Below, piece after piece: positions 1 to 10,147 of a DNA stretch of 53,593 nt. The translations under genes and the position numbers were made by a program. The DNA comes from an uncultured Collinsella sp. GTDB taxonomy: Bacteria > Actinomycetota > Coriobacteriia > Coriobacteriales > Coriobacteriaceae. The stretch is from contig CAUDZT010000003.1 in assembly GCA_958453935.1 (NCBI GenBank), positions 1-53,593 of the forward strand. Direction: 5' to 3'. Each line of letters begins with the position of its first letter. Within the stretch, counting starts at the first letter, position 1. The notes beneath the pieces are model-generated. The model saw only the letters and a list, made by a program, of their open reading frames with translations. It was not told the DNA's origin and ran no database searches.

Positions 1-45
1 CCAGGCCCGATTTTGCCTCTTGACAATGTCCTGCTCATATTAAAA

Positions 46-70
46 GGAACGTCCCTAAGTGCCGACTAGT
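46..70. repeat. Copy of dispersed GGAACGTCCC repeat
   Basis: The motif GGAACGTCCCTAAGTGCCG recurs at 12781-12799, and relatives lie near 12675 and 20095-20180. It sits upstream of the MATE gene. It belongs to the family of short intergenic repeats seen through the window; no function can be read from it. The remaining bases of 1-134 hold nothing else that I can name with confidence. Confidence 0.6.
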
Positions 71-134
71 TGCATTAGGAGTATCATCGTCTGCGCAAAT
101 ATCTAGCGAATCGCATAGCAGAGATTGAGAGCGT

Positions 135-1517
135 ATGACTGATACCGCGTCCAAGCACATTGACATGACCACCGGCTCACTGTGGCGCAATATTCCCCTG
201 TTCGCCTTCCCCGTGGCCGCCACGAGCATCTTGGAGCAGCTATCGAACCTCATCGCCACGGTCATCATCGGTAACTTCTCGGGCGACCAGGGAACCCTCG
301 CCATGGCGGCGGTCGGCTCCAATGTTCCGCTTACCAGTCTTATGATCAACCTGTTTATTGGGCTGTCGCTTGGCTCCAACGTGGTCATCGCCAACGCCAT
401 CGGCCGCAACGATCAGAACATGGTCAAGCGCGCCGTCCATACCTCGATTATGATGGCACTCGTGGGCTTTGTCGTCATCGCGCTGGGCGAGATCTTTGCC
501 GAGCCCATGCTCGCCGCGCTCAACGTCCCTGACGAAACCATGCCGCTCGCATCGCTCTACCTGCGCGTCTTTTTGCTCAGCATGCCCTCGATCTTGCTCT
601 ACAACTTTGAGGCCGCAATCTTCCGCTCCGTCGGCATCACCCGCATGCCGCTGCAGGCGCTTGCCGTGTCCACCGTCCTCAACATTGGCCTGGACCTCAT
701 CTTTGTCCCCGTACTCCACTGGGGCGTCGCGGGCGTCGCCATCGCCACCGCCATCGCCTACACCGTCAGCGCCGCTACGCTCTTTATCCGTCTGCTCAAG
801 ACCGACTCCGTCGTCCGCGTCACTCCACGCGACTTAGGCTTAGACCCCGTCGCCCTCAGGCGCATCGTCAAGATCGGCCTGCCCGCCGGCATCCAGAGCG
901 CCGTCTTTGCCGTCGCCAACATCATCATCCAGTCCGCCATCAACAGCTTGGGCACCGAGGTCATGGCGGCATCGAGCGCCGCCATGAGCCTGGAGTACGT
1001 GTGCTACAACCTGCTCAACAGCTTTAGCCAGGCTTGCACCACCTTTGTGGGGCAAAACCACGGTGCCCGCCAGATCGACCGTTGCACCAAGACCCTTAAG
1101 GTCTGCCTGGTCGAAGGTGGCATCGTCGCGCTCACTACCATCGTTATCATCGTCGGTCTGGGGCGCGAGATCCTAGCGCTGTTTAATAGCGACCCCAACA
1201 TCGTCTCGATCGGCTATATCCGCGTGTGCTCGATCTTCCCTGCCTACGCCTTTAGCATGTTCTACGAAAACATGTCCGGCTATCTGCGCGGCTTTGGCAT
1301 CTCGCTCATGCCCGCCCTCATCACCATGATCTGCGTCTGCGGTATTCGCTTCTATTGGGTATTCTGCGTGTTCCCGCACTTCCGCACCTTTGCGAACATC
1401 ATGATGGTCTACCCCATCAGCCTGGGCACCACGGCGTTCTTTATGGTCGTGGCGGTACTACTCTGCCACCCGGCACGCACCTATCGCGCCGCCCAAGCCA
1501 AAGCGACAGCCCGCTAA
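135..1517 (+). CDS. MATE family efflux transporter
   Basis: This 460-residue integral membrane protein has about 12 hydrophobic segments and the MatE layout of two six-helix halves. It begins with a short cytoplasmic stretch and then GSLWRNIPLFAFPVAATSIL, the usual opening of this family; the loop G(R)NDQNMVKRAVHTS after helix 2 is also typical. Family members export drugs or cationic metabolites using a sodium or proton gradient; the substrate here cannot be told. The ATG at 135 follows a weak purine-rich site (GAGATTGAGAG). It is transcribed alone and converges on the LysR gene. Confidence 0.9.
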   Translation: MTDTASKHIDMTTGSLWRNIPLFAFPVAATSILEQLSNLIATVIIGNFSGDQGTLAMAAVGSNVPLTSLMINLFIGLSLGSNVVIANAIGRNDQNMVKRAVHTSIMMALVGFVVIALGEIFAEPMLAALNVPDETMPLASLYLRVFLLSMPSILLYNFEAAIFRSVGITRMPLQALAVSTVLNIGLDLIFVPVLHWGVAGVAIATAIAYTVSAATLFIRLLKTDSVVRVTPRDLGLDPVALRRIVKIGLPAGIQSAVFAVANIIIQSAINSLGTEVMAASSAAMSLEYVCYNLLNSFSQACTTFVGQNHGARQIDRCTKTLKVCLVEGGIVALTTIVIIVGLGREILALFNSDPNIVSIGYIRVCSIFPAYAFSMFYENMSGYLRGFGISLMPALITMICVCGIRFYWVFCVFPHFRTFANIMMVYPISLGTTAFFMVVAVLLCHPARTYRAAQAKATAR

Positions 1518-1544
1518 ACACCGCACTCAACGCCATGCCAGTCA

Positions 1545-2411
1545 TTAATTGACAATATGCGAGCTCATATAGTCGATAAAGTGCCTCGTGGCGATAGGCA
1601 TGGTGTCCCAGCTGCGCCAGGCTGCCACTACGTCACGCGAGGGAGCGTGCACGATGGGACGCACGCGAATATCGGCCTGCATGCCCTCGACGGTACGGCG
1701 ATACAGCATACTCACGCCTAGGCCCTCCTCCACCATCGCCATGATGGTGTAGTCGTCGGTCACCTCGCTCGTCACGTGCGGCGACAGCCCATGCGCCGCG
1801 AATGCATCGAGCACCAGGCTCTGTTCGCCCTCATCCAGCAGCACAAACGGCTCGGACGCCAGGTCGGCGAGCGTCACCTTTTCCTTTGCCGTCAGCGGAT
1901 GCGCGGCCGGCAACAGTGCCACCAACTCATCGTGATAGACCACGCGCTTCTCGAGCCCAGCAGTAAATCCGCGTGCCGTAAAGCAAAAATCAACCACGCC
2001 ATCGTGCACCCACTGGGCATTGCGCGTGTAATCGCCCTGTTTGAGCGTAAAGCGTACACCCGGATGCAGGGCACCAAAGTCGCGGATCACGCGCGGCAAC
2101 ACGGTGCGGCTCACGTTGGTAAACGTTGCGATACGAATATCAGTCGAGGAGAGTCCCAGCAATTCCTGGCGCTTGCCCTCAAGCTCGGCCTCGGCAGTTA
2201 CAATCTGGCGCAGATACGGCAGGTACTGCTTGCCGTCGCGCGTAAGCGAAACGCCCTGCTTACCGCGCTCGATAAGCGTGGTACCCAGCTCGCGCTCGAG
2301 CGCCTTGACGGCCTGGCTCACCGCACTTTGCGTATAGCCTAGCTCGTCGGCCGCGCGTTTCAGGCTGCCGCAATCGACCACCATACATACAATCTGATAT
2401 CGCGATGCCAT
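1545..2411 (-). CDS. LysR family transcriptional regulator
   Basis: This 288-residue protein has an N-terminal winged helix-turn-helix (residues 1-60, with DELGYTQSAVSQAVKALERELG as recognition region). It is followed by a periplasmic-binding-protein-like effector domain (about 90-285). The start at 2411 has a GGAGG Shine-Dalgarno. It is divergent from the EamA transporter at 2570, so by the usual LysR pattern it probably controls that gene and itself. The effector is unknown. A dyad in the intergenic space (2471-2489) is a candidate binding site. Confidence 0.92.
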   Translation of the reverse strand: MASRYQIVCMVVDCGSLKRAADELGYTQSAVSQAVKALERELGTTLIERGKQGVSLTRDGKQYLPYLRQIVTAEAELEGKRQELLGLSSTDIRIATFTNVSRTVLPRVIRDFGALHPGVRFTLKQGDYTRNAQWVHDGVVDFCFTARGFTAGLEKRVVYHDELVALLPAAHPLTAKEKVTLADLASEPFVLLDEGEQSLVLDAFAAHGLSPHVTSEVTDDYTIMAMVEEGLGVSMLYRRTVEGMQADIRVRPIVHAPSRDVVAAWRSWDTMPIATRHFIDYMSSHIVN

Positions 2412-2470
2412 CGTGCCTCCACATCGGTATAGCCGTAAAACGTTTTGCCAGGGCTTTTTCTACTAGCATT

Positions 2471-2489
2471 AGTATTTCTTAATCATACT
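2471..2489. promoter_or_regulatory. Candidate LysR operator
   Basis: AGTAT-N9-ATACT is an interrupted palindrome in the AT-rich space between the divergent LysR and EamA genes. Its spacing (a T-N11-A type dyad) fits LysR-type binding sites. The assignment rests on position and symmetry only. Confidence 0.4.
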
Positions 2490-2569
2490 GAAGATACATT
2501 CGCTTTACTACATCCATATCTGGGAGCAGAATCCTTTTTGCGAAACCGTTCTGTAACAAAAGGAGTCCC

Positions 2570-3472
2570 ATGGATCGCAAAAAAGCAATCGCGCTCTCGT
2601 TTTCCGTTCCCGTCGCATGGGGCTTTTCGTACCCCCTCATGAAGATCGGCATGGACAGCATGAACGCCACGAGCATCGTTGCGCTGCGCTGCATCATCGC
2701 CTTTGTGGCCTGCCTGCTGCTCTTCCACAAGCACGCGCTGCGCATCAACCGCGACCTTATGGTTCGCGCCGCCATCATCGGCGCCATCATGGCAACCGAG
2801 CTCACCTGCATGTGCCTGGGCTCCAGCCTCACCTCCGCCTCAACCGCCGGCTTTTTGCAGAGCCTGACGGTCGTAATCGTGCCGTTTGCCAACGCAGCTC
2901 TGCTGCGTCGCGCCCCCGAGCGCAAGGTGCTCATCGGAACCGCCATCGTCACCTGCGGTATGCTGCTGCTCTCGGGCGCCGACTTTACCGGCCTGAATCC
3001 CGGCGCGATCATCATGCTGCTCTCCGCTTTTGTCTATGCCGGCCATATCATTGTGGCGAAGCGCTTTGTCGAAGATGTCGACCCGCTGGCTCTGGGCGTT
3101 TGGCAGCTGGGCTTTGGCGGCCTGTTCTCGGGCATCGCCGCATTTGCCTTTGGCGGCTTTACGCTTCCCAGCACGCCGAGCGAGGTCGCGGTCGTCGTCG
3201 CACTCGCGCTCATCTGCTCTGCCTATGGCTTTATCACCCAAACGCTCGTGCAGCCCCACGTGCCCGCCGAGACCACCGGCTTCGCCTTCTCGCTCGAGCC
3301 GGTCTGCTCCGCTGTCTTCTCGTTCTTCCTGGTCGGCGAGGTCCTGAGCCCCATCGCCTTCTTTGGCGCCGCCCTCATCCTCACCGGCGTCATGGTGGCA
3401 ACCGTCGAGCTTCCGCGCCTACGCGCGCATGAACAGGCTCGTATGGCAGGAACGCCCGAGCGCGTCTCGTAG
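2570..3472 (+). CDS. DMT superfamily (EamA) transporter
   Basis: This 300-residue protein has ten predicted transmembrane helices in two EamA repeats (about 5-140 and 150-285). The first opens with VPVAWGFSYPLMKIGMD and the second has SAFVYAGHIIVAKRF. EamA proteins move small metabolites such as amino acids, nucleosides or sugars; the substrate is not visible. The start is supported by AAAGGAG seven bases upstream. It lies divergent from a LysR gene that is the likely regulator. Confidence 0.9.
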   Translation: MDRKKAIALSFSVPVAWGFSYPLMKIGMDSMNATSIVALRCIIAFVACLLLFHKHALRINRDLMVRAAIIGAIMATELTCMCLGSSLTSASTAGFLQSLTVVIVPFANAALLRRAPERKVLIGTAIVTCGMLLLSGADFTGLNPGAIIMLLSAFVYAGHIIVAKRFVEDVDPLALGVWQLGFGGLFSGIAAFAFGGFTLPSTPSEVAVVVALALICSAYGFITQTLVQPHVPAETTGFAFSLEPVCSAVFSFFLVGEVLSPIAFFGAALILTGVMVATVELPRLRAHEQARMAGTPERVS

Positions 3473-3560
3473 ACCCCACTCTTCATACAGCCGCGGCATA
3501 AAGGCAACCGGTGCGCCTTTACAATAGATACCAACAGAGTATCTGCCATAAAGGAGCCCC

Positions 3561-4286
3561 ATGGACACCGCAACTCGCGACCGCAACATAGCAACCTGGT
3601 TGGGCGATGCGCCGCAGCCGGTACGTGACACTACGAACCAGCTGCTCGAGCGCATCGCCCTTTTGCGTGCCGAGCAGACCATCCACCCGGCACAAGACGA
3701 CATCCTCAATGCCCTCGCCTACACGCCGGCCGACCAGGTCAAGGTTGTCATCTTGGGTCAAGATCCCTATCACGGACCCAACCAGGCCATGGGGTTATCG
3801 TTCTCGGTCCCCGCGACGCAAACCAAGTTGCCGCCGAGCCTGCGCAACATCTATAAGGAACTCAAAGCCGATCTGGACTGCCCCTTTCCTGCCACGGGAG
3901 ACCTAACCCCATGGGCACAACAGGGCGTCCTGCTCCTTAACACCACGCTCACCGTGCGCGAGCATGCCGCCAATTCGCACGCCAAGCTGGGCTGGAGCAC
4001 GCTCACCGACTATATTATCGAACGCTGCTGTCAGCTGCCCCAGCCGGTCGTCTTTTTGGCATGGGGCCGCTTTGCCCAGCAAATGGTTGAGGGCAAGCTC
4101 GACGCGATCGGCGCGGGCAAGGCAACCGGCAAGTTCTGCCTGGCCTCCACACACCCCTCGCCGCTTTCGGCCAACCGTGCCACGGCAGAACTCCCCGCTT
4201 TTATGGGGTCGCGCCCCTTCTCGGCATCCAATCGTCTACTCGAACAGCACGGCTCGATCCCCGTCAACTGGACTTGCCTCGGCTAA
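3561..4286 (+). CDS. ung: Uracil-DNA glycosylase
   Basis: This is family 1 uracil-DNA glycosylase, which removes uracil from DNA to start base excision repair. The 241-residue protein has the water-activating motif GQDPYHGPNQAMGLSFSV (catalytic Asp68) and the minor-groove loop HPSPLS (His198), both intact. The length is normal for the family. The ATG has AAAGGAGCCCC upstream. It stands alone and ends in a convergent terminator shared with the minus-strand dehydrogenase. Confidence 0.97.
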   Translation: MDTATRDRNIATWLGDAPQPVRDTTNQLLERIALLRAEQTIHPAQDDILNALAYTPADQVKVVILGQDPYHGPNQAMGLSFSVPATQTKLPPSLRNIYKELKADLDCPFPATGDLTPWAQQGVLLLNTTLTVREHAANSHAKLGWSTLTDYIIERCCQLPQPVVFLAWGRFAQQMVEGKLDAIGAGKATGKFCLASTHPSPLSANRATAELPAFMGSRPFSASNRLLEQHGSIPVNWTCLG

Positions 4287-4301
4287 AAATCGATACATCA
4301 A

Positions 4302-4335
4302 AAACGCGTCCGACGGCTTTCCATCGGACGCGTTT
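4302..4335. terminator. Bidirectional terminator hairpin
   Basis: A perfect 12-bp stem (AAACGCGTCCGA / TCGGACGCGTTT) with a 10-base loop lies between the convergent ung and dehydrogenase genes. A/T runs on both flanks give a short U tract on either transcript. Confidence 0.8.
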
Positions 4336-4336
4336 C

Positions 4337-5017
4337 CTATTCGGGCCAAATAAACTGGGTACGGTCTGCCTCGCCACCGTCAATGAGCAGGCTCTGCCCG
4401 GTCATAAACCGGTTGGTCACGCCCACAAAGTAGATCCACTCGGCGATCTCTTGGGCGGTGGCCCAGCGTTTAAGCGGCGTGAGCTCCATAATCTGGTTCC
4501 ACAGGTGTTCGTCTTCCATCACGCAACGGTTGAGCGGCGTGATAACGCCGCCCGGGTCCACACTGTTGGCGATGGCCTGCGGCGCCAAGCGGTTTGCAAG
4601 GTTCTTGGTGTAGGCGATAACGCCGCCCTTGCTGGCAGCATAGGCGGGAAACTCCGATCCCGTATGCCCGCTCGCCGACCCCACATTGACCACGGATGTA
4701 ATAGCCGGCGCCGGCTTGGCGGCAAGCCCCTCCCCCACAAAGGCGTAGCGCTCGGTCACGTTGATGGTGCCGCACAGGTTGGCGGCAATATCGTCGGCCG
4801 AGTCCTGCGTACCAGCAACATTCACGATCACCTGGGGTTCAAGCTCGCCTGGAAACGAGTCCGGCTCGCGGACATCGACGATCAGATGGCGATAGCGCTC
4901 GTGCTCGATCGCTGCCGGCAGCAAATCAAAGCCCACGACCTCGTGGCCCTCGTCCAAAAAGCGCTGCACGCACGCGGCTCCGATACCGCCCGAAGCGCCC
5001 GTGATCAAAACCCGCAT
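4337..5017 (-). CDS. Short-chain dehydrogenase/reductase
   Basis: This 226-residue classical SDR has the Rossmann glycine motif GASGGIGAAC near the start, an NVAGT segment, and the catalytic YAASK near residue 130. It ends with a typical INGGEAD-like tail (LLIDGGEAD). It uses NAD(P)H to act on an unknown alcohol or ketone. It starts ten bases after the VUT transporter, whose stop codon lies inside its AAGGAG ribosome site, so the two are probably translationally coupled. Confidence 0.88.
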   Translation of the reverse strand: MRVLITGASGGIGAACVQRFLDEGHEVVGFDLLPAAIEHERYRHLIVDVREPDSFPGELEPQVIVNVAGTQDSADDIAANLCGTINVTERYAFVGEGLAAKPAPAITSVVNVGSASGHTGSEFPAYAASKGGVIAYTKNLANRLAPQAIANSVDPGGVITPLNRCVMEDEHLWNQIMELTPLKRWATAQEIAEWIYFVGVTNRFMTGQSLLIDGGEADRTQFIWPE

Positions 5018-5026
5018 ATTTGCTCC

Positions 5027-5749
5027 TTAGGCGGTTGCGTGGCGCTCGAGGTACTCGGCGCCCACATTCTCGCGCTCCCAGCCGCGCACGACCTTGTAGC
5101 CCACAGGGCTCAGGAAGACCTCGCACAGCAGCTCGGCAACAGCGCCGGTCAGCGAGCACATAAGGACCTGCACCCAGGTCCAACCAAAGAACGTGTGGCT
5201 CACCACAATGGCAAAGACCAGGTTGTCGATAAACTGGCCAACGCCTGTAGACACATAGGAGCGGAAGGCAAAGCTCGCAAAGTTATTCTTTTTGAGCATA
5301 CGGCCGAGCGACTGGTTGAGCGTGGAGTTAACGACGGCAGAGACGAGCATGGCGAGCGAAGATCCAAACACCACGTACCAGGTGCCGCCGATGGTGGCGT
5401 TAAGGGCGGTGTTGACCTCGATCATACCCGTGTCGTAGTAGGCGCCCCACATGCCGGGCGTGAGCGAGCATGCCCAAAAGCACAGGCTCACAGCCAGGTT
5501 GACCAGCAGTGCGAGGATAGAGATTTTGATGGATGCCTTGGCGCCAAAGCGCTTGCAGATCATGTCCTGGCACAAAAACGAAACCCAGCTCACCACAAAG
5601 CCGCAATCGAGTGCCAGATACGGCAGGCTGATGAGCTCTTTGTTGGCCAGCAGGTTCATCATGATAACGCTCACGATAAACAGCGAAACCGTTGCCGCGG
5701 GAATGCTCCGCAACAGGACCTTGTAGTCCTCCATGACCTTCTTGATCAT
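5027..5749 (-). CDS. VUT family (YhhQ-like) queuosine-precursor type transporter
   Basis: This 240-residue membrane protein has about six hydrophobic helices and the family features NLLANKELI near the start and CQDMICKRFGAKAS in the first cytoplasmic loop. It also has STLNQSLGRMLKKNNFASFAFRS and a late GQFIDNLVFA. Members of the VUT/YhhQ family bring in queuosine or archaeosine precursors. No queuosine biosynthesis gene and no clear preQ1 riboswitch lies beside it, so the substrate is inferred from family only. RBS AAAGGAG. It is coupled to the downstream dehydrogenase. Confidence 0.8.
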   Translation of the reverse strand: MIKKVMEDYKVLLRSIPAATVSLFIVSVIMMNLLANKELISLPYLALDCGFVVSWVSFLCQDMICKRFGAKASIKISILALLVNLAVSLCFWACSLTPGMWGAYYDTGMIEVNTALNATIGGTWYVVFGSSLAMLVSAVVNSTLNQSLGRMLKKNNFASFAFRSYVSTGVGQFIDNLVFAIVVSHTFFGWTWVQVLMCSLTGAVAELLCEVFLSPVGYKVVRGWERENVGAEYLERHATA

Positions 5750-5868
5750 TATGTACTCCTTTGGTTTTAGGTTTAACGAGCAGGATATCGGACCCGAACT
5801 GCTCGGCCGCCACGGTCTTGAGGCGACGGTGGGTATGATAGCCGCTCACGCGGCGGCAGGCAAGCAAA

Positions 5869-5900
5869 CGGCGCGGCGGCCCCACAGGATCACCGCGCCG
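5869..5900 (-). terminator. Possible terminator of prfC
   Basis: On the minus strand an 8-bp GC stem (CGGCGCGG / CCGCGCCG) follows the prfC stop directly, with a short GTTTG after it. The U tract is poor, so termination may be weak. Nothing else is recognisable in the rest of the 5750-5905 gap. Confidence 0.4.
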
Positions 5901-5905
5901 GTGCG

Positions 5906-7519
<1,614 letters not shown>

Positions 7520-7657
7520 GCGGATCCTTTCTTGCATTGAGTGCATTACGTCGATGTAACCGCACTATTGTAGCCGCGAAATCCCGCCATAGGGCACCTA
7601 TCAGGACAAATTCATTAGCCAAGCTCGCTGTGCACCTGGCAGTCGCCTCAAGGACTG

Positions 7658-7952
7658 TCTCGATCTGTAACAGTAAGACGGGTTTTGAGCCTCTACCTGT
7701 TACAGATCAAGACAAACCGGCAGGCCCGCCGGCACAATCTCGATTTGTAACATCTGACCGCCCAAATTGGGTCTAGCTGTTACAAATCGAGATAAACGGG
7801 AAGGCGAGCCGCCAATGTCTCGTTCTGTAACATCTAGCCGCGCAAATCGACTCTTACTGTTACAGACTGAGACAAATAGGCAAGCGGGCAAATAAGATCT
7901 CGATCTGTAACAGCAGGCGACCCAAAACGGACCCAGGTGTTACAGATTGAGA
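7658..7952. repeat. Eight-site array, 15-bp site alternating orientation every 40 bp
   Basis: The 15-mer TCTCGATCTGTAACA occurs forward at 7658, 7738, 7818 and 7898, and as its reverse complement (TGTTACAGATCGAGA) at 7698, 7778, 7858 and 7938. At most three positions differ in any copy. Each site is followed by exactly 25 bp, so the pitch is exactly 40 bp and the composite unit is 80 bp. Neighbouring sites can pair as 15-16 bp stems with 25-base loops; the pair 7737-7752/7778-7793 is perfect and carries a compensating C-to-T/G-to-A change. The array lies between divergent prfC and the GntR operon. Function is unknown: it could be a protein-binding array, a chain of RNA hairpins, or a mobile repeat. 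Confidence 0.9.
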
Positions 7953-8000
7953 TTGTTTTGGAGCAAGCGCGGCGCCGATGGGCTATTCCACATTTAGCTC

Positions 8001-8030
8001 TTGCATAACTGTGCATAGTGTATATATACT
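8001..8030 (+). promoter_or_regulatory. Promoter of the GntR-ABC operon
   Basis: TTGCAT (8001-8006) and TATACT (8025-8030) are separated by 18 bp, a good sigma-70 type promoter placed about 48 bases before the GntR start. Confidence 0.65.
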
Positions 8031-8057
8031 GTGCTTACCGGTTATATACACGTGTAA
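8017..8057. promoter_or_regulatory. Candidate GntR (YtrA-type) operators
   Basis: AGTGTATATATACTGT (8017-8032) has the palindromic core GTATATATAC and overlaps the -10 element. GGTTA...TAACC (8040-8059 region) is a second inverted repeat downstream. Sites over the -10 suit autorepression by the GntR protein encoded next. Assignment is by position and symmetry. Confidence 0.5.
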
Positions 8058-8078
8058 CCCAACAGCTAAGGAGCCGCT

Positions 8079-8459
8079 GTGGACATCATCCTATCCAATT
8101 CGAGCGATAAGCCTATCTACGAACAGATATCCTCACAGGTCAAAGCTCAGATCCTTTCGGGCACACTCGCTGCGGGAGCCAAACTCCCCAGCATCCGCGC
8201 GCTCGCGAGCGATCTTGGCGTGAGCGTCATCACCACCAAGCGCGCCTACGCCGACCTGGAGCAGCTCGGGTTTATCTGCACCGTGCAGGGCAAGGGCTGT
8301 TTTGTCGCCGAGGGCAACCAGGAGCTCTTGCGCGAAAACCAGCTCTGCCATATCGAAGAACTGCTTGCGAAAGCGGCGAGCCAAGCCGAAGCCCTGGGCG
8401 TTACGCGCGACAAGCTGCACGAGATGCTCGACCTGATAGCCCCCGAAACCATGCAGTAG
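8079..8459 (+). CDS. GntR family regulator, YtrA subfamily
   Basis: This 126-residue protein has the winged helix-turn-helix of GntR (residues 8-75: IYEQISSQVKAQILSGTLAAGAKLPSIRALASDLGVS, then TTKRAYADLEQLGFI). A short helical tail follows instead of a large effector domain, as in YtrA proteins that sit in front of ABC transporter genes. The start is GTG at 8079 with AAGGAG six bases before. It begins the operon with the ABC ATPase and permease and probably represses it. Confidence 0.92.
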   Translation: MDIILSNSSDKPIYEQISSQVKAQILSGTLAAGAKLPSIRALASDLGVSVITTKRAYADLEQLGFICTVQGKGCFVAEGNQELLRENQLCHIEELLAKAASQAEALGVTRDKLHEMLDLIAPETMQ

Positions 8460-8482
8460 CCATCTGCAAGAAAGGCTATACC

Positions 8483-9364
8483 ATGCAAAACCTTCTAGAA
8501 CTCAAAGGCATCTCACGCCGTGTGAGCGACCGTTTTTCACTGCGAGACGTCACACTTGCCGTGGAGCCCGGCCAGATCGTTGGCTTTGTGGGCGCAAATG
8601 GCGCCGGCAAGACGACGACCATTCGCGCCGCGCTCGGGCTTATAAAGCTCGATGCCGGCGAGGCGCATCTGCTTGGACAGCGCTGCGACGCCAACGCGCC
8701 CGACGAGGCACAGCGCCACCTGCGCTCCCGCGTCGGCCTTGTCCTGGACACATGCCCCTTCCCCTCCACGCTCAAGGTGGGCCAGGTCGAGAGGCTCGTA
8801 GGCCCGGCGTACCCCACGTGGAGCTGCGAAACGTTCGCCGGATTCATCGACCGATTTGGCCTCGATCCCAAGACGAAGGTCAAGGACCTCTCCCGCGGCA
8901 TGGGCATGAAGTTGCAGCTTGCCTGCGCACTCAGTCACAATGCCAAGCTGCTCGTTTTGGACGAAGCCACCGCAGGCCTTGATCCCATGGCGCGCGAGGA
9001 ACTGCTCGACGAGCTGCTTGCCTTTGTCGCCGACGGCCAGCGCAGCGTGCTGCTCTCGAGCCACATTACGTCCGACCTCGATCACACCGCCGACCGCGTC
9101 ATCTGCATCGATAACGGCTCGATTGTGTTTGACCTGCCGCGCGAGGACATTACTGACCGTGCTGGCATCGCTCACTGCACTCAGGCACAGGCCGCCGAGC
9201 TTATGGCTTGCGTCGAAGACGCCCGCGCCGCCCACCACGCCTACAGCGTGGACGTGCTCGTGCCCGACCGTCGCGAAACGCTCGAGGCCTTTCCAGAGAT
9301 TCCCTGCGATCGGGCAACCATTGATGACTATCTTCGCCTCATGCTGAAAGGGGCTTCGAAATGA
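8483..9364 (+). CDS. ABC transporter ATP-binding protein
   Basis: This 293-residue ATPase of the multidrug/bacteriocin export type has Walker A GANGAGKTTT. A degenerate signature, LSRGMGMKLQLACAL, takes the place of LSGGQ, and Walker B LLVLDEATAGLDP and the switch SSHIT are present. It powers the permease encoded by the next gene, which overlaps its stop by four bases. YtrA-regulated ABC systems of this kind often respond to cell-wall antibiotics; the substrate here is not known. Confidence 0.93.
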   Translation: MQNLLELKGISRRVSDRFSLRDVTLAVEPGQIVGFVGANGAGKTTTIRAALGLIKLDAGEAHLLGQRCDANAPDEAQRHLRSRVGLVLDTCPFPSTLKVGQVERLVGPAYPTWSCETFAGFIDRFGLDPKTKVKDLSRGMGMKLQLACALSHNAKLLVLDEATAGLDPMAREELLDELLAFVADGQRSVLLSSHITSDLDHTADRVICIDNGSIVFDLPREDITDRAGIAHCTQAQAAELMACVEDARAAHHAYSVDVLVPDRRETLEAFPEIPCDRATIDDYLRLMLKGASK

Positions 9365-10059
9365 AACGCGCCTTTATGTCCGAGCTCGCCATCGTTCGCA
9401 CGCTCGCCCCGAGCATCGCGGGCGTCGGCCTGTTCATCTTCGTCGTACTGACCCTCGCCAACGCATCGGATGGCGATTCCGGTATGAGCGCCGGCGCCTG
9501 CGCGGTCAGTGCCATGTCGCCCATCATGGTCATGAGTTCGCTGGCCGGCTTCGACAATCAAAACGGATGGGAGCGTTATCGGGCGACGCTGCCCATCTCG
9601 CGCAAAGACATCATCTGTGCACGCTACCTGAGCATCATTGCCTTCTCGGCCGTTATGACCTGCGCCGCCGCGCTTTTGAGCATCATCACCTTTCCGTTCT
9701 TCGATCACATGGGCATGCCCTCGACGGGACAGATCGTCTTTGAGACCACGATAGCCTCCGCCGCATCGATGCTCATCTCCCTCATGATGGTGTTTTTGGC
9801 ACAGCCGCTGTTCTTCCGATTTGGACACATGGAGGCGCTGCGCTTTTCCGTCGGCCTGTTTGCCCTGCTCGGATGCCTTGCCATGGCCACGCTGAGCTCC
9901 TCCAACCCCATCAGCAACTGGCTCATGTCGATTGCCGGGGCAAATCCCGATCCCGCCGTCCTCGGCTGCCTGTGCGCAGGAATTGCCGTCCTGGCCCTCG
10001 TGCTATTTACACTGAGCTGCGCTATCAGCACCAAGGTCTACCGAACACGCGACCTGTAG
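9361..10059 (+). CDS. ABC-2 type permease
   Basis: This 232-residue membrane protein with six predicted helices resembles the ABC-2 permeases paired with YtrB-like ATPases (PISRKDIICARYLS after the second helix is characteristic of the group). Its ATG overlaps the stop of the ATPase gene (ATGA), so the two subunits are translationally coupled. Together they make a GntR-controlled exporter of unknown substrate. Confidence 0.88.
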   Translation: MKRAFMSELAIVRTLAPSIAGVGLFIFVVLTLANASDGDSGMSAGACAVSAMSPIMVMSSLAGFDNQNGWERYRATLPISRKDIICARYLSIIAFSAVMTCAAALLSIITFPFFDHMGMPSTGQIVFETTIASAASMLISLMMVFLAQPLFFRFGHMEALRFSVGLFALLGCLAMATLSSSNPISNWLMSIAGANPDPAVLGCLCAGIAVLALVLFTLSCAISTKVYRTRDL

Positions 10060-10147
10060 CCACGCGAGCCTCGATCCACGAAGGACGCGGTCGTCCCCTC
10101 CCCGCAAATCCGTGGCAAACGGCATGTCCCCGGGTTGCGCTCCCGTG

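Noticed and set aside
1..134. TTGACA at 20-25 as a MATE promoter
   Set aside because: No -10 element lies at a workable distance, so the promoter could not be supported.
4274..5770. 498-residue plus-strand open frame
   Set aside because: It is antisense to the dehydrogenase and VUT genes, has no ribosome site, and is His/Arg-rich as expected of a high-GC shadow frame.
5750..5905. preQ1 riboswitch before the VUT transporter
   Set aside because: An AAACCAAAGGAG stretch is suggestive, but no matching 5' stem and pseudoknot could be drawn.
7658..7952. CRISPR array
   Set aside because: Repeats are only 15 bp and alternate strand, spacers resemble each other, and no cas gene is present.
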